From: Simiduia curdlanivorans
GTDB lineage: Bacteria > Pseudomonadota > Gammaproteobacteria > Pseudomonadales > Cellvibrionaceae
NCBI RefSeq assembly: GCF_030409605.1
Contig: NZ_JAUFQG010000006.1
Coordinates: 434,001 to 498,000, forward strand
Direction: 5' to 3'
Length of the DNA: 64,000 nt
The translations under genes and the position numbers were made by a program. Positions 1 to 8,374 of the stretch are shown in pieces. Below the pieces are notes generated by a model. It was not told where the DNA came from and searched no databases. It saw only the letters and a list, made by a program, of their open reading frames with translations. Numbering within the stretch: the stretch's first letter is position 1; the number at the start of each line of letters is the position of its first letter.

Positions 1-1
1 C

Positions 2-1609
2 CCTTTAACCACCACCAGCATCATGCACTTTGCTGAAAAGGTCTACGCCAACAGCGAAATTGTGAGCGTTACCGCAGACAACCCGAATCATCGCTACACC
101 TATGCCGATGCCTTTAAACGGGTGCGCAAGCTCGCCAACGCGCTGGCAAAACTGGGCGCTAAAAAAGGCGACTGCATCGCGACATTGGCATGGAACGACT
201 ATCGCCACTTTGAGCTCTATTACGGTATTTCCTGTTCGAGTATGGTGTGCCACACCATCAATCCGCGTCTGTTTCCCGAACAGCTGCAATACATTATCAA
301 TCACGCCGAAGATCAGTTTCTTTTCATCGATGTGATGTTTATTCCGCTGCTGGAAAAGCTGGCACCAAGCCTAACAAAGGTAAAAGGCTTTATCGTGTTA
401 ACCACAGCCGAGATGATGCCCAAACAAACAACCTTAAAAAATCTCCATTGTTACGAAACCTTATTGGCGAACGAAGCGGACACCTTTGACTGGCCAGCTA
501 TAGACGAAAACGATGCCAGCGCACTGTGTTATACCTCGGGCACTACGGGCAACCCTAAAGGTGTTTTATACTCGCACCGCGCCACCATATTGCACACCTA
601 CGCCACCGCCATGCCCGATGTCTTTGGTATTTCAGTGCGCGATGTGGTGTTGCCCATTGTGCCCATGTTTCACGTCAACGGCTGGGGTTTGGTGTACACC
701 TGCCCGATGATTGGCGCAAAGCTGGTTATGCCGGGGCCGAAAATGGGCGACGGTGAAACCCTGTGCAAACTGATCAACCAGGAAGCCGTCACCGTATCCG
801 CGGGTGTACCGACTGTGTGGCTGGCGCTGCTAAATTATTTAGAGCAAAGCCAACAGCAAATTCCCACCCTTACCCGTGTCGTTACCGGTGGTGCGGCTTG
901 CCCGCAGCCTATCTTCGACAACTTTCGCGAGAAGCACGGCGTAGAAGTGCACCAAGCATGGGGTATGACGGAAATGAGCCCGCTCGGCACTTACAACACG
1001 TTGAAGCCGCACATGGTCAATTGGTCGGAGCCAGAAAAAACCAAGGTGCGGTTAAAGCAAGGCCGCCCGGCCTACGGTGTCGAATTGAAAATCACAGACG
1101 ATCACAACAACGAATTACCCTGGGATGGAAAATCGTCCGGCGCCGTAAAAGTGCGCGGGCCGTGGGTTATTCAGCGCTACTTCAAAGCAGAACATGACGC
1201 CTGCGACGCCGACGGCTGGTTTGAAACCGGCGACGTTGCCGTGATGGATAGCGAAGGCTATATGAACATCACCGATCGCACAAAAGACGTGATCAAATCC
1301 GGTGGCGAATGGATTTCTTCTATCGAGCTCGAGAATTGCGCCATGACCCACCCGCAAGTGCTCGAGGCGGCCGTGATAGGTATTAATCACCCGAAATGGA
1401 CTGAGCGACCACTGCTCGTTGTAGTCGCTAAACCAAACCAAGTTATCGACAAAGCTGGACTGCTAAAATGGTTCGACGGAAAAGTGGCTAGCTGGTGGAT
1501 ACCGGAAGCGTGCGAACTGGTAGACGAACTGCCCCACACAGCCACAGGTAAAGTCAGCAAAAAAGATTTACGGGTTACCTTCGAAGGCTATGTCTGGCCA
1601 TCAGTCTAA
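2..1609 (+). CDS. Acyl-CoA synthetase (fatty-acid/DmdB-type CoA ligase), 5' partial
   Basis: Adenylate-forming enzyme of the ANL superfamily that activates a carboxylic acid with ATP and CoA. The reading frame is open to the left edge and the residues before the first Met (PLTTTSI) resemble the usual N-terminal family sequence, so the true start lies upstream and only about 535 residues are seen. The P-loop-like motif YTSGTTGNPKG is encoded at 531-563. Further family signatures are GMTE (from about 961), GWFETGD and the hinge DRTKDVIKSGGEWIS, and the C-terminal ATGKVSKKDLR carries the expected catalytic lysine. Overall similarity is to medium/long-chain fatty-acyl-CoA synthetases and methylmercaptopropionate-CoA ligases; the substrate cannot be told from sequence. 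A simple hairpin terminator follows. Confidence 0.93.
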   Translation, partial: PLTTTSIMHFAEKVYANSEIVSVTADNPNHRYTYADAFKRVRKLANALAKLGAKKGDCIATLAWNDYRHFELYYGISCSSMVCHTINPRLFPEQLQYIINHAEDQFLFIDVMFIPLLEKLAPSLTKVKGFIVLTTAEMMPKQTTLKNLHCYETLLANEADTFDWPAIDENDASALCYTSGTTGNPKGVLYSHRATILHTYATAMPDVFGISVRDVVLPIVPMFHVNGWGLVYTCPMIGAKLVMPGPKMGDGETLCKLINQEAVTVSAGVPTVWLALLNYLEQSQQQIPTLTRVVTGGAACPQPIFDNFREKHGVEVHQAWGMTEMSPLGTYNTLKPHMVNWSEPEKTKVRLKQGRPAYGVELKITDDHNNELPWDGKSSGAVKVRGPWVIQRYFKAEHDACDADGWFETGDVAVMDSEGYMNITDRTKDVIKSGGEWISSIELENCAMTHPQVLEAAVIGINHPKWTERPLLVVVAKPNQVIDKAGLLKWFDGKVASWWIPEACELVDELPHTATGKVSKKDLRVTFEGYVWPSV

Positions 1610-1633
1610 TCAATACGCATAATTTTGACAAAG

Positions 1634-1658
1634 ACGCCGGGTAATACTGGCGTTTTTT
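1634..1658 (+). terminator. Rho-independent terminator after the acyl-CoA ligase
   Basis: Short inverted repeat ACGCC (1634-1638) / GGCGT (1649-1653) followed by a run of Ts, 25 bp after the ligase stop codon. The stem is short, so efficiency is uncertain. Confidence 0.6.
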
Positions 1659-1692
1659 ATTAAAACTGTTGCAGCAACAACGCTGCTTGGTA

Positions 1693-2409
1693 ATGAATTC
1701 TCCTCCCATGATAAAAGTTATTACGCTCTTACTCGTTGGTATGGTGCCAACACTGGCCCAAGCCGCCTGTGTCATTTTACTGCACGGTCTCGCCCGTTCA
1801 CCCAGCTCTATGGAAAGCCTTGAACAGGCGCTCACCAGCGAGGGGTTTAAGGCCGTAAATCTTGGTTACCCATCGCGCCAATTTGCCATTGATGAACTTG
1901 CAGAACTTGCCATTACACCCGCACTTGAACATTGCGCTAAAGAGGATGACATTCATTTTGTCACCCACTCCTTGGGTGGCATTTTGGTGCGCCAATACTT
2001 AACCGAATACAAAATAGACAATTTAAAGTATGTGGTGATGCTGGGGCCGCCCAACCAAGGTAGCGAAGTTGTCGATAAACTCGAGGCAGTGCCCGGCTTT
2101 CACTTCATCAATGGCGACGCCGGGCTGCAGTTGGGCACCGGCGCGCTCAGCGTGCCAAATAGTCTCGGCCCCGCTAATTTTAATGTGGGTATTATTGCCG
2201 GCAGCAAAAGTATCAATTGGATACTCTCAGCCTTAATTCCGGGCACAGACGATGGCAAAGTTGCTGTTGAGCGCACCACACTCGAGGGCATGAACGACCA
2301 TGTCGAACTGCCCGTAACCCATCCGTTCATGATGAACAATGATCAGGTTATTAGCGAAGTAATTTATTATCTTAAACGTGGGCAGTTTAGTGCGCGGGAG
2401 GGGAAGTAG
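1693..2409 (+). CDS. Secreted alpha/beta-hydrolase (small lipase/esterase)
   Basis: A 238-residue predicted serine hydrolase. The N-terminus (about MIKVITLLLVGMVPTLAQA) is a clean Sec signal peptide, so it should act in the periplasm or outside. The oxyanion segment is ILLHGLARSPSSM. The nucleophile elbow THSLGG places the likely catalytic Ser near residue 93 counted from the ATG at 1693. A late Asp (GTDDGKV) and His (THPF) complete a plausible triad. Length and motifs fit small secreted lipases/PGAP1-like hydrolases. The frame extends upstream to a TTG at 1669, but ATGs at 1693 or 1708 give a better signal peptide. The gene ends directly before a heptamer repeat tract. The substrate is not known. 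Confidence 0.85.
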   Translation: MNSPPMIKVITLLLVGMVPTLAQAACVILLHGLARSPSSMESLEQALTSEGFKAVNLGYPSRQFAIDELAELAITPALEHCAKEDDIHFVTHSLGGILVRQYLTEYKIDNLKYVVMLGPPNQGSEVVDKLEAVPGFHFINGDAGLQLGTGALSVPNSLGPANFNVGIIAGSKSINWILSALIPGTDDGKVAVERTTLEGMNDHVELPVTHPFMMNNDQVISEVIYYLKRGQFSAREGK

Positions 2410-2418
2410 TTTTTAGCG

Positions 2419-2660
2419 GCAAGCAGGATGGCCTGCCCTTGCAAGCTACAAGCTACAAGCAGGATGGCCTGGCCCTGCAAGCTACAAGCTACAAGCTACA
2501 AGCTACAAGCTACAAGCTACAAGCTACAAGCTACAAGCTACAAGCTACAAGCTACAAGCTACAAGCTGCAAGCTGCAAGCTGCAAGCAGGATGGCCTGCC
2601 CCTGCAAGCTACAGGCTACAGGCTACAGGCTACAAGTAGGATAGCCTGCTCCTACAAGTA
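2419..2660. repeat. Heptamer tandem repeat tract (AAGCTAC units) with GGATGGCCTG cores
   Basis: The unit CAAGCTA is repeated head to tail about 15 times, grading into variant units (CTGCAAG, CTACAGG). The tract is punctuated by copies of a core AGCAGGATGGCCTGCC near 2422, 2459 and 2585 and a variant near 2636. Because 7 is not a multiple of 3, all frames read the same heptapeptide, so the apparent ORFs here are artefacts. Related tracts occur at 35051-35116 and 40621-40692, and a degenerate one at 14364-14420. It fills most of the 400-bp gap between the lipase and the next gene. Confidence 0.9.
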
Positions 2661-2809
2661 GGAAAGCATGGCCTTTAAAGCGATTAAGATCACCGCCCGC
2701 AGCAGTTTCAGGGCTTCAACAATTTAAACGGTAGGACGCACCAAATTAATGCGCACAGAAGCTGTGAGCACCAATTTAATGCAATAGCTCAAGCGTCTTT
2801 CTCTACAAC

Positions 2810-3271
2810 TTACTTAGCTTGTGCGAACAGCATTTGGTATTCGCGCATGGAACTTTGCACGATTTTGGCAAAGCTTTCTGCATCCAGATGGGCTATTTTA
2901 TCGTGTGTTCGCTCACAGATAAGTGCCACATGGTCGGCCTTTTGAACTTCTGGTTTAGGCAGCCCAGCAAGTCCTAAACTGTAGCTAGATTTGGCTCGTT
3001 CGATAAACCGGGTAGTCTTAACGGGCGCACTTTCTTGGCGTAACTGCGCCAGCTGACGTAGGGCTTCGTAGAGTTGCTCCATGTTCTTCGCCCCCATGTG
3101 TTCGCAGTTATCAACGCTGTTTTCATAGCGCAACAGCACCAAGTCAGCGGTGAGCGACAGCGCCTCCTCCTCGCTTAGCCCCTGCCCAAGGGTGAGCGAA
3201 GAAAAACCAATAAGTACAAAAAAAATCGCAGCAGACTTGATCAAAACTCGGCACATATTGTTATATTCCAC
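2810..3271 (-). CDS. Hypothetical exported protein
   Basis: A 153-residue protein of unknown function. A hydrophobic N-terminal stretch (VLIKSAAIFFVLIGFSSLTLGQG) looks like a signal peptide, so a periplasmic location is likely. The mature part is largely helical and charged, with two cysteines (around CEHMG and CERTH) that could form a disulfide. The open frame begins with GTG at 3271 with a GAGG just upstream; an ATG at 3256 is an alternative start that still keeps the signal peptide. No catalytic motif was recognised and there is no obvious operon partner. Confidence 0.6.
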   Translation of the reverse strand: MEYNNMCRVLIKSAAIFFVLIGFSSLTLGQGLSEEEALSLTADLVLLRYENSVDNCEHMGAKNMEQLYEALRQLAQLRQESAPVKTTRFIERAKSSYSLGLAGLPKPEVQKADHVALICERTHDKIAHLDAESFAKIVQSSMREYQMLFAQAK

Positions 3272-3827
3272 ATCCTCATGTCGCCCTCGTGAACGACTGT
3301 AACAAGTTCAATACAAATAACGCGCCAATAGACAGTAGTCGCACGAAAATAGAAACAAGGGTAAATAATCGCCCATTACTTCAACGTCCACTTCGGTTAA
3401 ATAACCCGTTAACAAATACCCACGCACCAAACTCGCTGCCACAACAGGTATACAACGCCTAGGCGAAACCCATAGCCCCCCCCTACAACACCGCTTCATC
3501 AAACAGCTGACGAAATCAAAATCTGGCTAAGACACACCTCAATTTAGAGAAAATACTGCTTAGGCAAATCCAGCTAATAGCAAATTGAAATAAATAACGA
3601 AGGGAAACACCACTAGGTTCACGGATTTGTCACATATACGGTAAATTTCACGCCAAGACTATTGTATACAATATATCAATAAACTAGAGTGGCTAGCGGT
3701 CGTTTAGGTAACGCGGCCATAACCTATCGATATTTGTTAGCCATTAATGGACAGCTATCCCTTGATAACTCTTCGTCAATAACAAGGCAAAAAGGCAAGT
3801 ATCGGTCACTTTTAATGAGAGGACCCC
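3272..3827. other. Intergenic region upstream of the collagenase
   Basis: 556 bp with no convincing gene. It contains a perfect 12-bp palindrome ATTGTATACAAT at 3661-3672, listed separately, and AT-rich sequence suited to a promoter between about 3600 and 3700. The remainder shows nothing recognisable. Confidence 0.6.
3661..3672. promoter_or_regulatory. Palindromic candidate operator upstream of the collagenase
   Basis: ATTGTATACAAT is a perfect dyad about 155 bp upstream of the collagenase start. Short TTGTATACAA-like dyads are typical of GntR/FCD-type repressor sites, but no such regulator is encoded nearby, so its role is inference only. Confidence 0.35.
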
Positions 3828-6653
3828 ATGAAAATTAATAAAAACCGTGGTCTGCTATCGCTATCTCTTGCTCTATCGCTTCTAGCATCCGGCGCGAGTA
3901 TGAGTAGCAATGCCCAGCAAGCCCCCCTGTCCCAATCTGTACCCATTACCCCGAACAGCCAAACCCATCATGCGCCGGTCGAGCCAATGCCCGATAGACT
4001 TTCGCCGCAGACCCTGTCACCGCAAACCCAGACGCTACAAACGCAAACCCAACACAATCAAAAGCTCGCTACGACTATGGCGGCGCTTGCCACCTGCGAT
4101 ACCAACGGCTATGGCACCAAAACTGGCCAGAGTTTGGTGGACCATATCCTGGTGCAAGATATCGGTTGTATTAATGATTTATACACCGCCAACAGCACCA
4201 GCTTTGCCGCCTTTCAGAACAGCAAAATGATAACGGTTGCCAACGCTGCAGCAACTATGGCCGCCAGTTATAGCGCCAGTGGCGGTAGCAATAGCATCAA
4301 CAACTTGTACTATTTTTTGCGCACCGGTTATTACCACGAGTACTACAGCCCGAACGACGTTGGCCCCTACGCCGGCAGCGTGCAAAACGCCGTGCGCAGT
4401 GCATTGGATAATTTCGTCAATAATCCAGACTTCTACGCGAATTCCGACCAGCATGGCAAAAACATTAAGGATGCCATTATTCTGATCGACAGCGCCGGAG
4501 AAAATGCACGCTATCTGCCCATGATTAAACAATGGCTGAGCCGCTGGAACGCCAGCTATGCCACGTCATTTAATATGCGCTCATCAGTGAACGGCATTTT
4601 CACGGTTTTATTTCGCGGTCACTATCAAGCAGATTTCCAAGCCTTGGTAAAAACCGACACACAGCTGGCGCAGCAACTGGGTAGTTTTGCTCGCCAAGAT
4701 TGGATGCTGGCGACGGATGCACTTTATCTGCAGGAAAACGCTGCCGGAGAATTGGCGCGCTTTCTGCAATACAAAACCTCAGCTGCCTACCCCACCATAA
4801 AAGCGGAAGTACAGGCGATTCTCAATCGCTACAGCTTAAATGGTACAGGCAGATCTGTATGGCTACGCACGGCGACGGTGGTTGACTACCAAGGTCAATG
4901 CGCAGATTTTAACATCTGTGGTTTCAAAGCTGATTTGGAAGCCCAAGTGCTGCCACTCACGCACACCTGCAGTAGTTCACTGGTTATGCGTGCAGAAGCC
5001 ATGACCAACGCACAATTCGCGGATTCCTGTGATCAACTTTCAGCACAGGAAAGCTACTTCCACGATAAATTAGCCACCAGCTATAACCCGGTAGCCGACG
5101 ATTTAAATACCAAATTGGAAATGGTGGTGTTTAATAACAGCGCTAGCTATCAGGAAAACGCCGGTGTGCTATTTGGCATAGACACCAACAACGGCGGCAT
5201 GTATTTGGAAGGCAACCCAGCCGATGCCAACAACCAAGCACGCTTTATCGCCTACGAGGCCGAGTGGCTACTGCCTGAATTCCACATCTGGAACCTAACC
5301 CACGAATACGTGCACTATCTCGATGGCCGGTTTAACCTAAAAGGCGATTTTGGTGCGGCCAGAACGGGCACACACAAAACCGTTTGGTGGATCGAAGGGT
5401 TAGCGGAATACATTTCTAAGAAAGACTATAACGATACGGCGATTAATCTCGCCCGCACCAAAGCCTTCACCTTAGGCACCATTTTTTCAAATGATTACAA
5501 CAGTGGACAAGATCGCGTCTACCGTTGGGGCTACTTAGCGGTGCGCTTTATGTTTGAGCGCCACCCCAGTGAAGTCAATCAAATGCTGCAATATTTCCGC
5601 GCCGGCAATTACGATGGCTACCTCAGCTACATCAACAGTATTTCAAACCTTTACCAAAGTGAATGGAACACCTGGCTAGGTACCGTACAAAGTACTAATA
5701 CACCTACGCCACCGGTAGACGACAAACTGTTAAGCAACGGCCAGTCGCGCACCATTGCTTCGCCAAGCAATAATAGCCCGCTGGAGTTCTACATTGATCT
5801 ACCCACCAACGCCACCAACCTATCCTTCGTGATATCCGGCGGTACCGGTGACGCCGATATTTACGTCAAACGCGCAACGGCGCCTACTAGCAGCAGTTAC
5901 GATTGCAGACCCTACCGCACAGGCAATGCCGAAACCTGCAGCTTCGCCACGCCAGCCCCAGGCCGTTGGTATGTGCATGTTTATAGCTACGCAACTTTCG
6001 CCAATGTTAAGTTGGTTGCCAGTTACAGCGCCGGCGGCAATAGCAACGCAGCACCGACTGCCGTTGTTAATGGCCCTTACACCGGCACAGCACAGCAAAG
6101 CGTGAACTTTAGTAGCAGCGGCTCAGTAGACAGTGATGGCAGCATAGCGAGTTATGCTTGGAGCTTTGGCGACGGCAACACCAGCACCCAGGCTAATCCA
6201 ACACACACCTATGCCAGCGCGGGAAACTTTACGGTGAAATTAACCGTTACCGACAACCAGGGCGCAAGCCATTCAGCGAGTACCACAGCCACCATCGCAC
6301 AAGGTGGCGGCAATGGCTTAACCAATAGTTGCCTCACCCAAGCTGCAACGGATTATGTATCCTTGAGTTCGCAACAGCCGGTCTGCGTTACCACCAAAAC
6401 TAACGGTACCTTGTACTTTTATTTCTACGTCAATAACGCAACGCAACTGACCTTGCGCACAGGTTTCGGCACCGGTAATGCAAACCTGTATTACAGCAAC
6501 AGCAGCTGGCCTTCTACCACGCAGTTTAGTAAGTCCTCTACAAGCGCCGGCAACAGCGAAACCATTACCGTGAACAACCCCAATACAGGTTGGCACTATG
6601 TGATGATTAGCGGCAGCCATGCTGGTTTAACACTACAAATGGATCAACAGTAA
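3828..6653 (+). CDS. Secreted microbial collagenase (peptidase family M9) with PPC and PKD domains
   Basis: A 941-residue extracellular zinc metalloprotease that would degrade collagen or gelatin. It has a signal peptide (hydrophobic LLSLSLALSLLASGASM), a Gln/Thr-rich propeptide-like segment, then the M9 catalytic module. The zinc site HEYVH is at residues 492-496, and the downstream glutamate in WWIEGLAEY, about residue 523, is the expected third ligand. After the catalytic part come a PPC domain (about 638-735, ending GRWYVHVYS), a PKD domain (about 740-825, containing SYAWSFGDG) and a second PPC-like C-terminal domain. This modular order matches Vibrio-type collagenases. A good ribosome-binding site (GAGAGGA) precedes the ATG and a strong terminator follows, so it is probably monocistronic. 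Collagen specificity is by family. Confidence 0.93.
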   Translation: MKINKNRGLLSLSLALSLLASGASMSSNAQQAPLSQSVPITPNSQTHHAPVEPMPDRLSPQTLSPQTQTLQTQTQHNQKLATTMAALATCDTNGYGTKTGQSLVDHILVQDIGCINDLYTANSTSFAAFQNSKMITVANAAATMAASYSASGGSNSINNLYYFLRTGYYHEYYSPNDVGPYAGSVQNAVRSALDNFVNNPDFYANSDQHGKNIKDAIILIDSAGENARYLPMIKQWLSRWNASYATSFNMRSSVNGIFTVLFRGHYQADFQALVKTDTQLAQQLGSFARQDWMLATDALYLQENAAGELARFLQYKTSAAYPTIKAEVQAILNRYSLNGTGRSVWLRTATVVDYQGQCADFNICGFKADLEAQVLPLTHTCSSSLVMRAEAMTNAQFADSCDQLSAQESYFHDKLATSYNPVADDLNTKLEMVVFNNSASYQENAGVLFGIDTNNGGMYLEGNPADANNQARFIAYEAEWLLPEFHIWNLTHEYVHYLDGRFNLKGDFGAARTGTHKTVWWIEGLAEYISKKDYNDTAINLARTKAFTLGTIFSNDYNSGQDRVYRWGYLAVRFMFERHPSEVNQMLQYFRAGNYDGYLSYINSISNLYQSEWNTWLGTVQSTNTPTPPVDDKLLSNGQSRTIASPSNNSPLEFYIDLPTNATNLSFVISGGTGDADIYVKRATAPTSSSYDCRPYRTGNAETCSFATPAPGRWYVHVYSYATFANVKLVASYSAGGNSNAAPTAVVNGPYTGTAQQSVNFSSSGSVDSDGSIASYAWSFGDGNTSTQANPTHTYASAGNFTVKLTVTDNQGASHSASTTATIAQGGGNGLTNSCLTQAATDYVSLSSQQPVCVTTKTNGTLYFYFYVNNATQLTLRTGFGTGNANLYYSNSSWPSTTQFSKSSTSAGNSETITVNNPNTGWHYVMISGSHAGLTLQMDQQ

Positions 6654-6680
6654 ACTTTCGTTAACCCATTAACAGGAAAA

Positions 6681-6709
6681 CAAGGGCGCCTAGGCGCCCT
6701 TGTTTTTTT
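6681..6709 (+). terminator. Rho-independent terminator after the collagenase
   Basis: Perfect GC-rich stem CAAGGGCGCC/GGCGCCCTTG with a minimal loop, followed by seven Ts; the A-run before it is poor, so it acts mainly for the plus strand. Confidence 0.9.
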
Positions 6710-6746
6710 GTTCAGTAGCTTATTCACTAAAGCGACTTCAATCTCA

Positions 6747-8096
6747 CTAAATAGGCGCCAAACCGTCGAGCCCAATAACACCCAGAGGCGTGGTCAAGCC
6801 AACACCGTCGCGTGCAATTGCCGTGTAAATACCGCCGTTTTCTAAGCTCACTGATACTCGAATGGCCTCTGTCGTTGTTCCTGTAGGCGTAATCACAACA
6901 TCGTAATCACCAGCGGCTAAGCTCACGTAACCGGTATCAGCTTTAAACGGAATATCAGAGAAAGCTGGCGATGCCATGCTGATATCTGCCAACTGCTCGA
7001 CCACATAAATATCCACATTACCGGCAAGGCTCGACCCATGAATCAATCGCACACGCGCTTCAGTGGCAACACTGCGTTCGTTATCGGTTAACACCAAAGG
7101 TTCAATATTAGCGAGTTGATTCAGCGCAATAACAGTGTATGAAGCTCCATTTGCCAACGCGACACCGTCGGCGTTAATCACCGCCGATGTGGTGTTAGCG
7201 GCTGTTACTTCAATGTCGTAGTCACCAGCGGCGAGATTGACATAGCCAACGGCATTAGGAAATTCCAAATCCTCAATGGCCGGCATTGCGGCATCATTCA
7301 AGTAGACATCAACCGCCGGGGCATCGGCTGAATCGTGCACCACACGTAAATTTGCACCGTCATTTTGGTCGTGCAGAATGGCTACCGCATCGCCATCAAG
7401 TACCGCCAACTTAATCGGCGCATCGTCAGTTCTAAACGTTGGGATAGCACCTACAAGAAGGTCTTTACCGGCGGATAAATTAACGGTGCCAGAATCATAT
7501 ACCAACGTATCGTCAGCGAGCGTGACTCTAATTCGATAATCGCCAGCGGCCACTTCTACCGGTCCTAACACCTCACCGAATGAAAAGGTACCAAGCGGAT
7601 CTAAACCGGTAATATCATCGGTCGGCGCTGTAACAAATACGTTTACGGCTGGTGCAGTTGCCGTTAAATGAGCGACTCTCACTCGAACTAAGCTGGCATC
7701 GCTTAAGCTGCCGCTATCGGAAATTACAATGGGTTCTATGTCGGCTACAGCATTTGCCGCAATAACATCATAATGGGTATCACCCACCAAATCCAAATCT
7801 ACAGGACCAATAACAGTAACATTGCCTGCGGGCACAATACCCTCCACAGCAACGGTATAGGTACCTTCATCAAGGGTCAACACACCTGTAGATTGTGCAT
7901 AATCTAAACCGGCTGCGGCTTCGCCACCATTAACCAAAAGGTTTACCGCGGGCGCATCTGGTGATGCATGAAACACTCTCACGCTGGTGGATAAAACTTC
8001 CGGCTCAACGATAGGATCATCATCGTCGTCATCAAATGGGCAGCCAGCCAATACCAACGGCAACAAGCCCACTGCAGCAAGGGTTCTAATATTCAT
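6747..8096 (-). CDS. DUF4397 repeat lipoprotein
   Basis: A 449-residue predicted lipoprotein: the signal peptide ends with the lipobox LVLAGC and is followed by an acidic run of Asp. The mature part contains four tandem DUF4397-type beta domains, each opening with a variant of VRVFHASPDAPAVNLLVNG: VRVFHASPDAP, VRVAHLTATAP, LRVVHDSADAP and VRLIHGSSLAG. DUF4397 proteins are envelope-anchored or secreted and of unknown function, commonly thought of as adhesive or structural. The ATG at 8096 is preferred to the one at 8105 because AAGGA lies about 8 bases upstream. It has no close operon partner. Confidence 0.85.
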   Translation of the reverse strand: MNIRTLAAVGLLPLVLAGCPFDDDDDDPIVEPEVLSTSVRVFHASPDAPAVNLLVNGGEAAAGLDYAQSTGVLTLDEGTYTVAVEGIVPAGNVTVIGPVDLDLVGDTHYDVIAANAVADIEPIVISDSGSLSDASLVRVRVAHLTATAPAVNVFVTAPTDDITGLDPLGTFSFGEVLGPVEVAAGDYRIRVTLADDTLVYDSGTVNLSAGKDLLVGAIPTFRTDDAPIKLAVLDGDAVAILHDQNDGANLRVVHDSADAPAVDVYLNDAAMPAIEDLEFPNAVGYVNLAAGDYDIEVTAANTTSAVINADGVALANGASYTVIALNQLANIEPLVLTDNERSVATEARVRLIHGSSLAGNVDIYVVEQLADISMASPAFSDIPFKADTGYVSLAAGDYDVVITPTGTTTEAIRVSVSLENGGIYTAIARDGVGLTTPLGVIGLDGLAPI

Positions 8097-8256
8097 CTCA
8101 GTCATCCTTTTTTGGCGAAGTGTTTGTTTAAAATTGCACCGGTGTTACGGCGCCAAACAGGCAAAGGACTGGAAAATAGTGATTGAATTTTTAAATGAAT
8201 CCAATAGCAGTGAAGCGTGCGTATAATGCTGTTTTAGTCAATAAATGAAAGTATAT

Positions 8257-8340
8257 GGATAGCAAAGCACGGAGGCTATTGAAACGCTTGCTATCCCACT
8301 GGACAGCAGATAACGAGGCGAAAACGCCCTGGCATCTGCT
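8257..8340. other. Pair of hairpins in the gap between the OlsF-like and DUF4397 genes
   Basis: Two adjacent inverted repeats: GGATAGCAA (8257-8265) / TTGCTATCC (8288-8296), and AGCAGAT (8305-8311) / ATCTGCT (8334-8340) with an inner GGCG/CGCC stem. They lie between two minus-strand genes, about 150-250 bp upstream of the DUF4397 start. No T-run follows, so neither is a canonical terminator. They could be an RNA structure in the leader of the DUF4397 mRNA; no known riboswitch was recognised. Confidence 0.45.
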
Positions 8341-8374
8341 TTCGGGGAGGTAATTAATTATTAGTTAGGTATTT

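Noticed and set aside
2419..2660. Possible CRISPR array
   Set aside because: Units are 7 bp and contiguous with no unique spacers; no cas gene nearby.
2428..2661. Overlapping ORFs encoding KLQATSY repeats
   Set aside because: All frames of a 7-bp tandem repeat read the same heptapeptide. This is a consequence of the repeat, with no ribosome-binding site or family.
8257..8340. Cyclic-di-GMP (GEMM) riboswitch
   Set aside because: The hairpins lack the conserved GEMM sequence and tetraloop/receptor pattern; left as unassigned structure.
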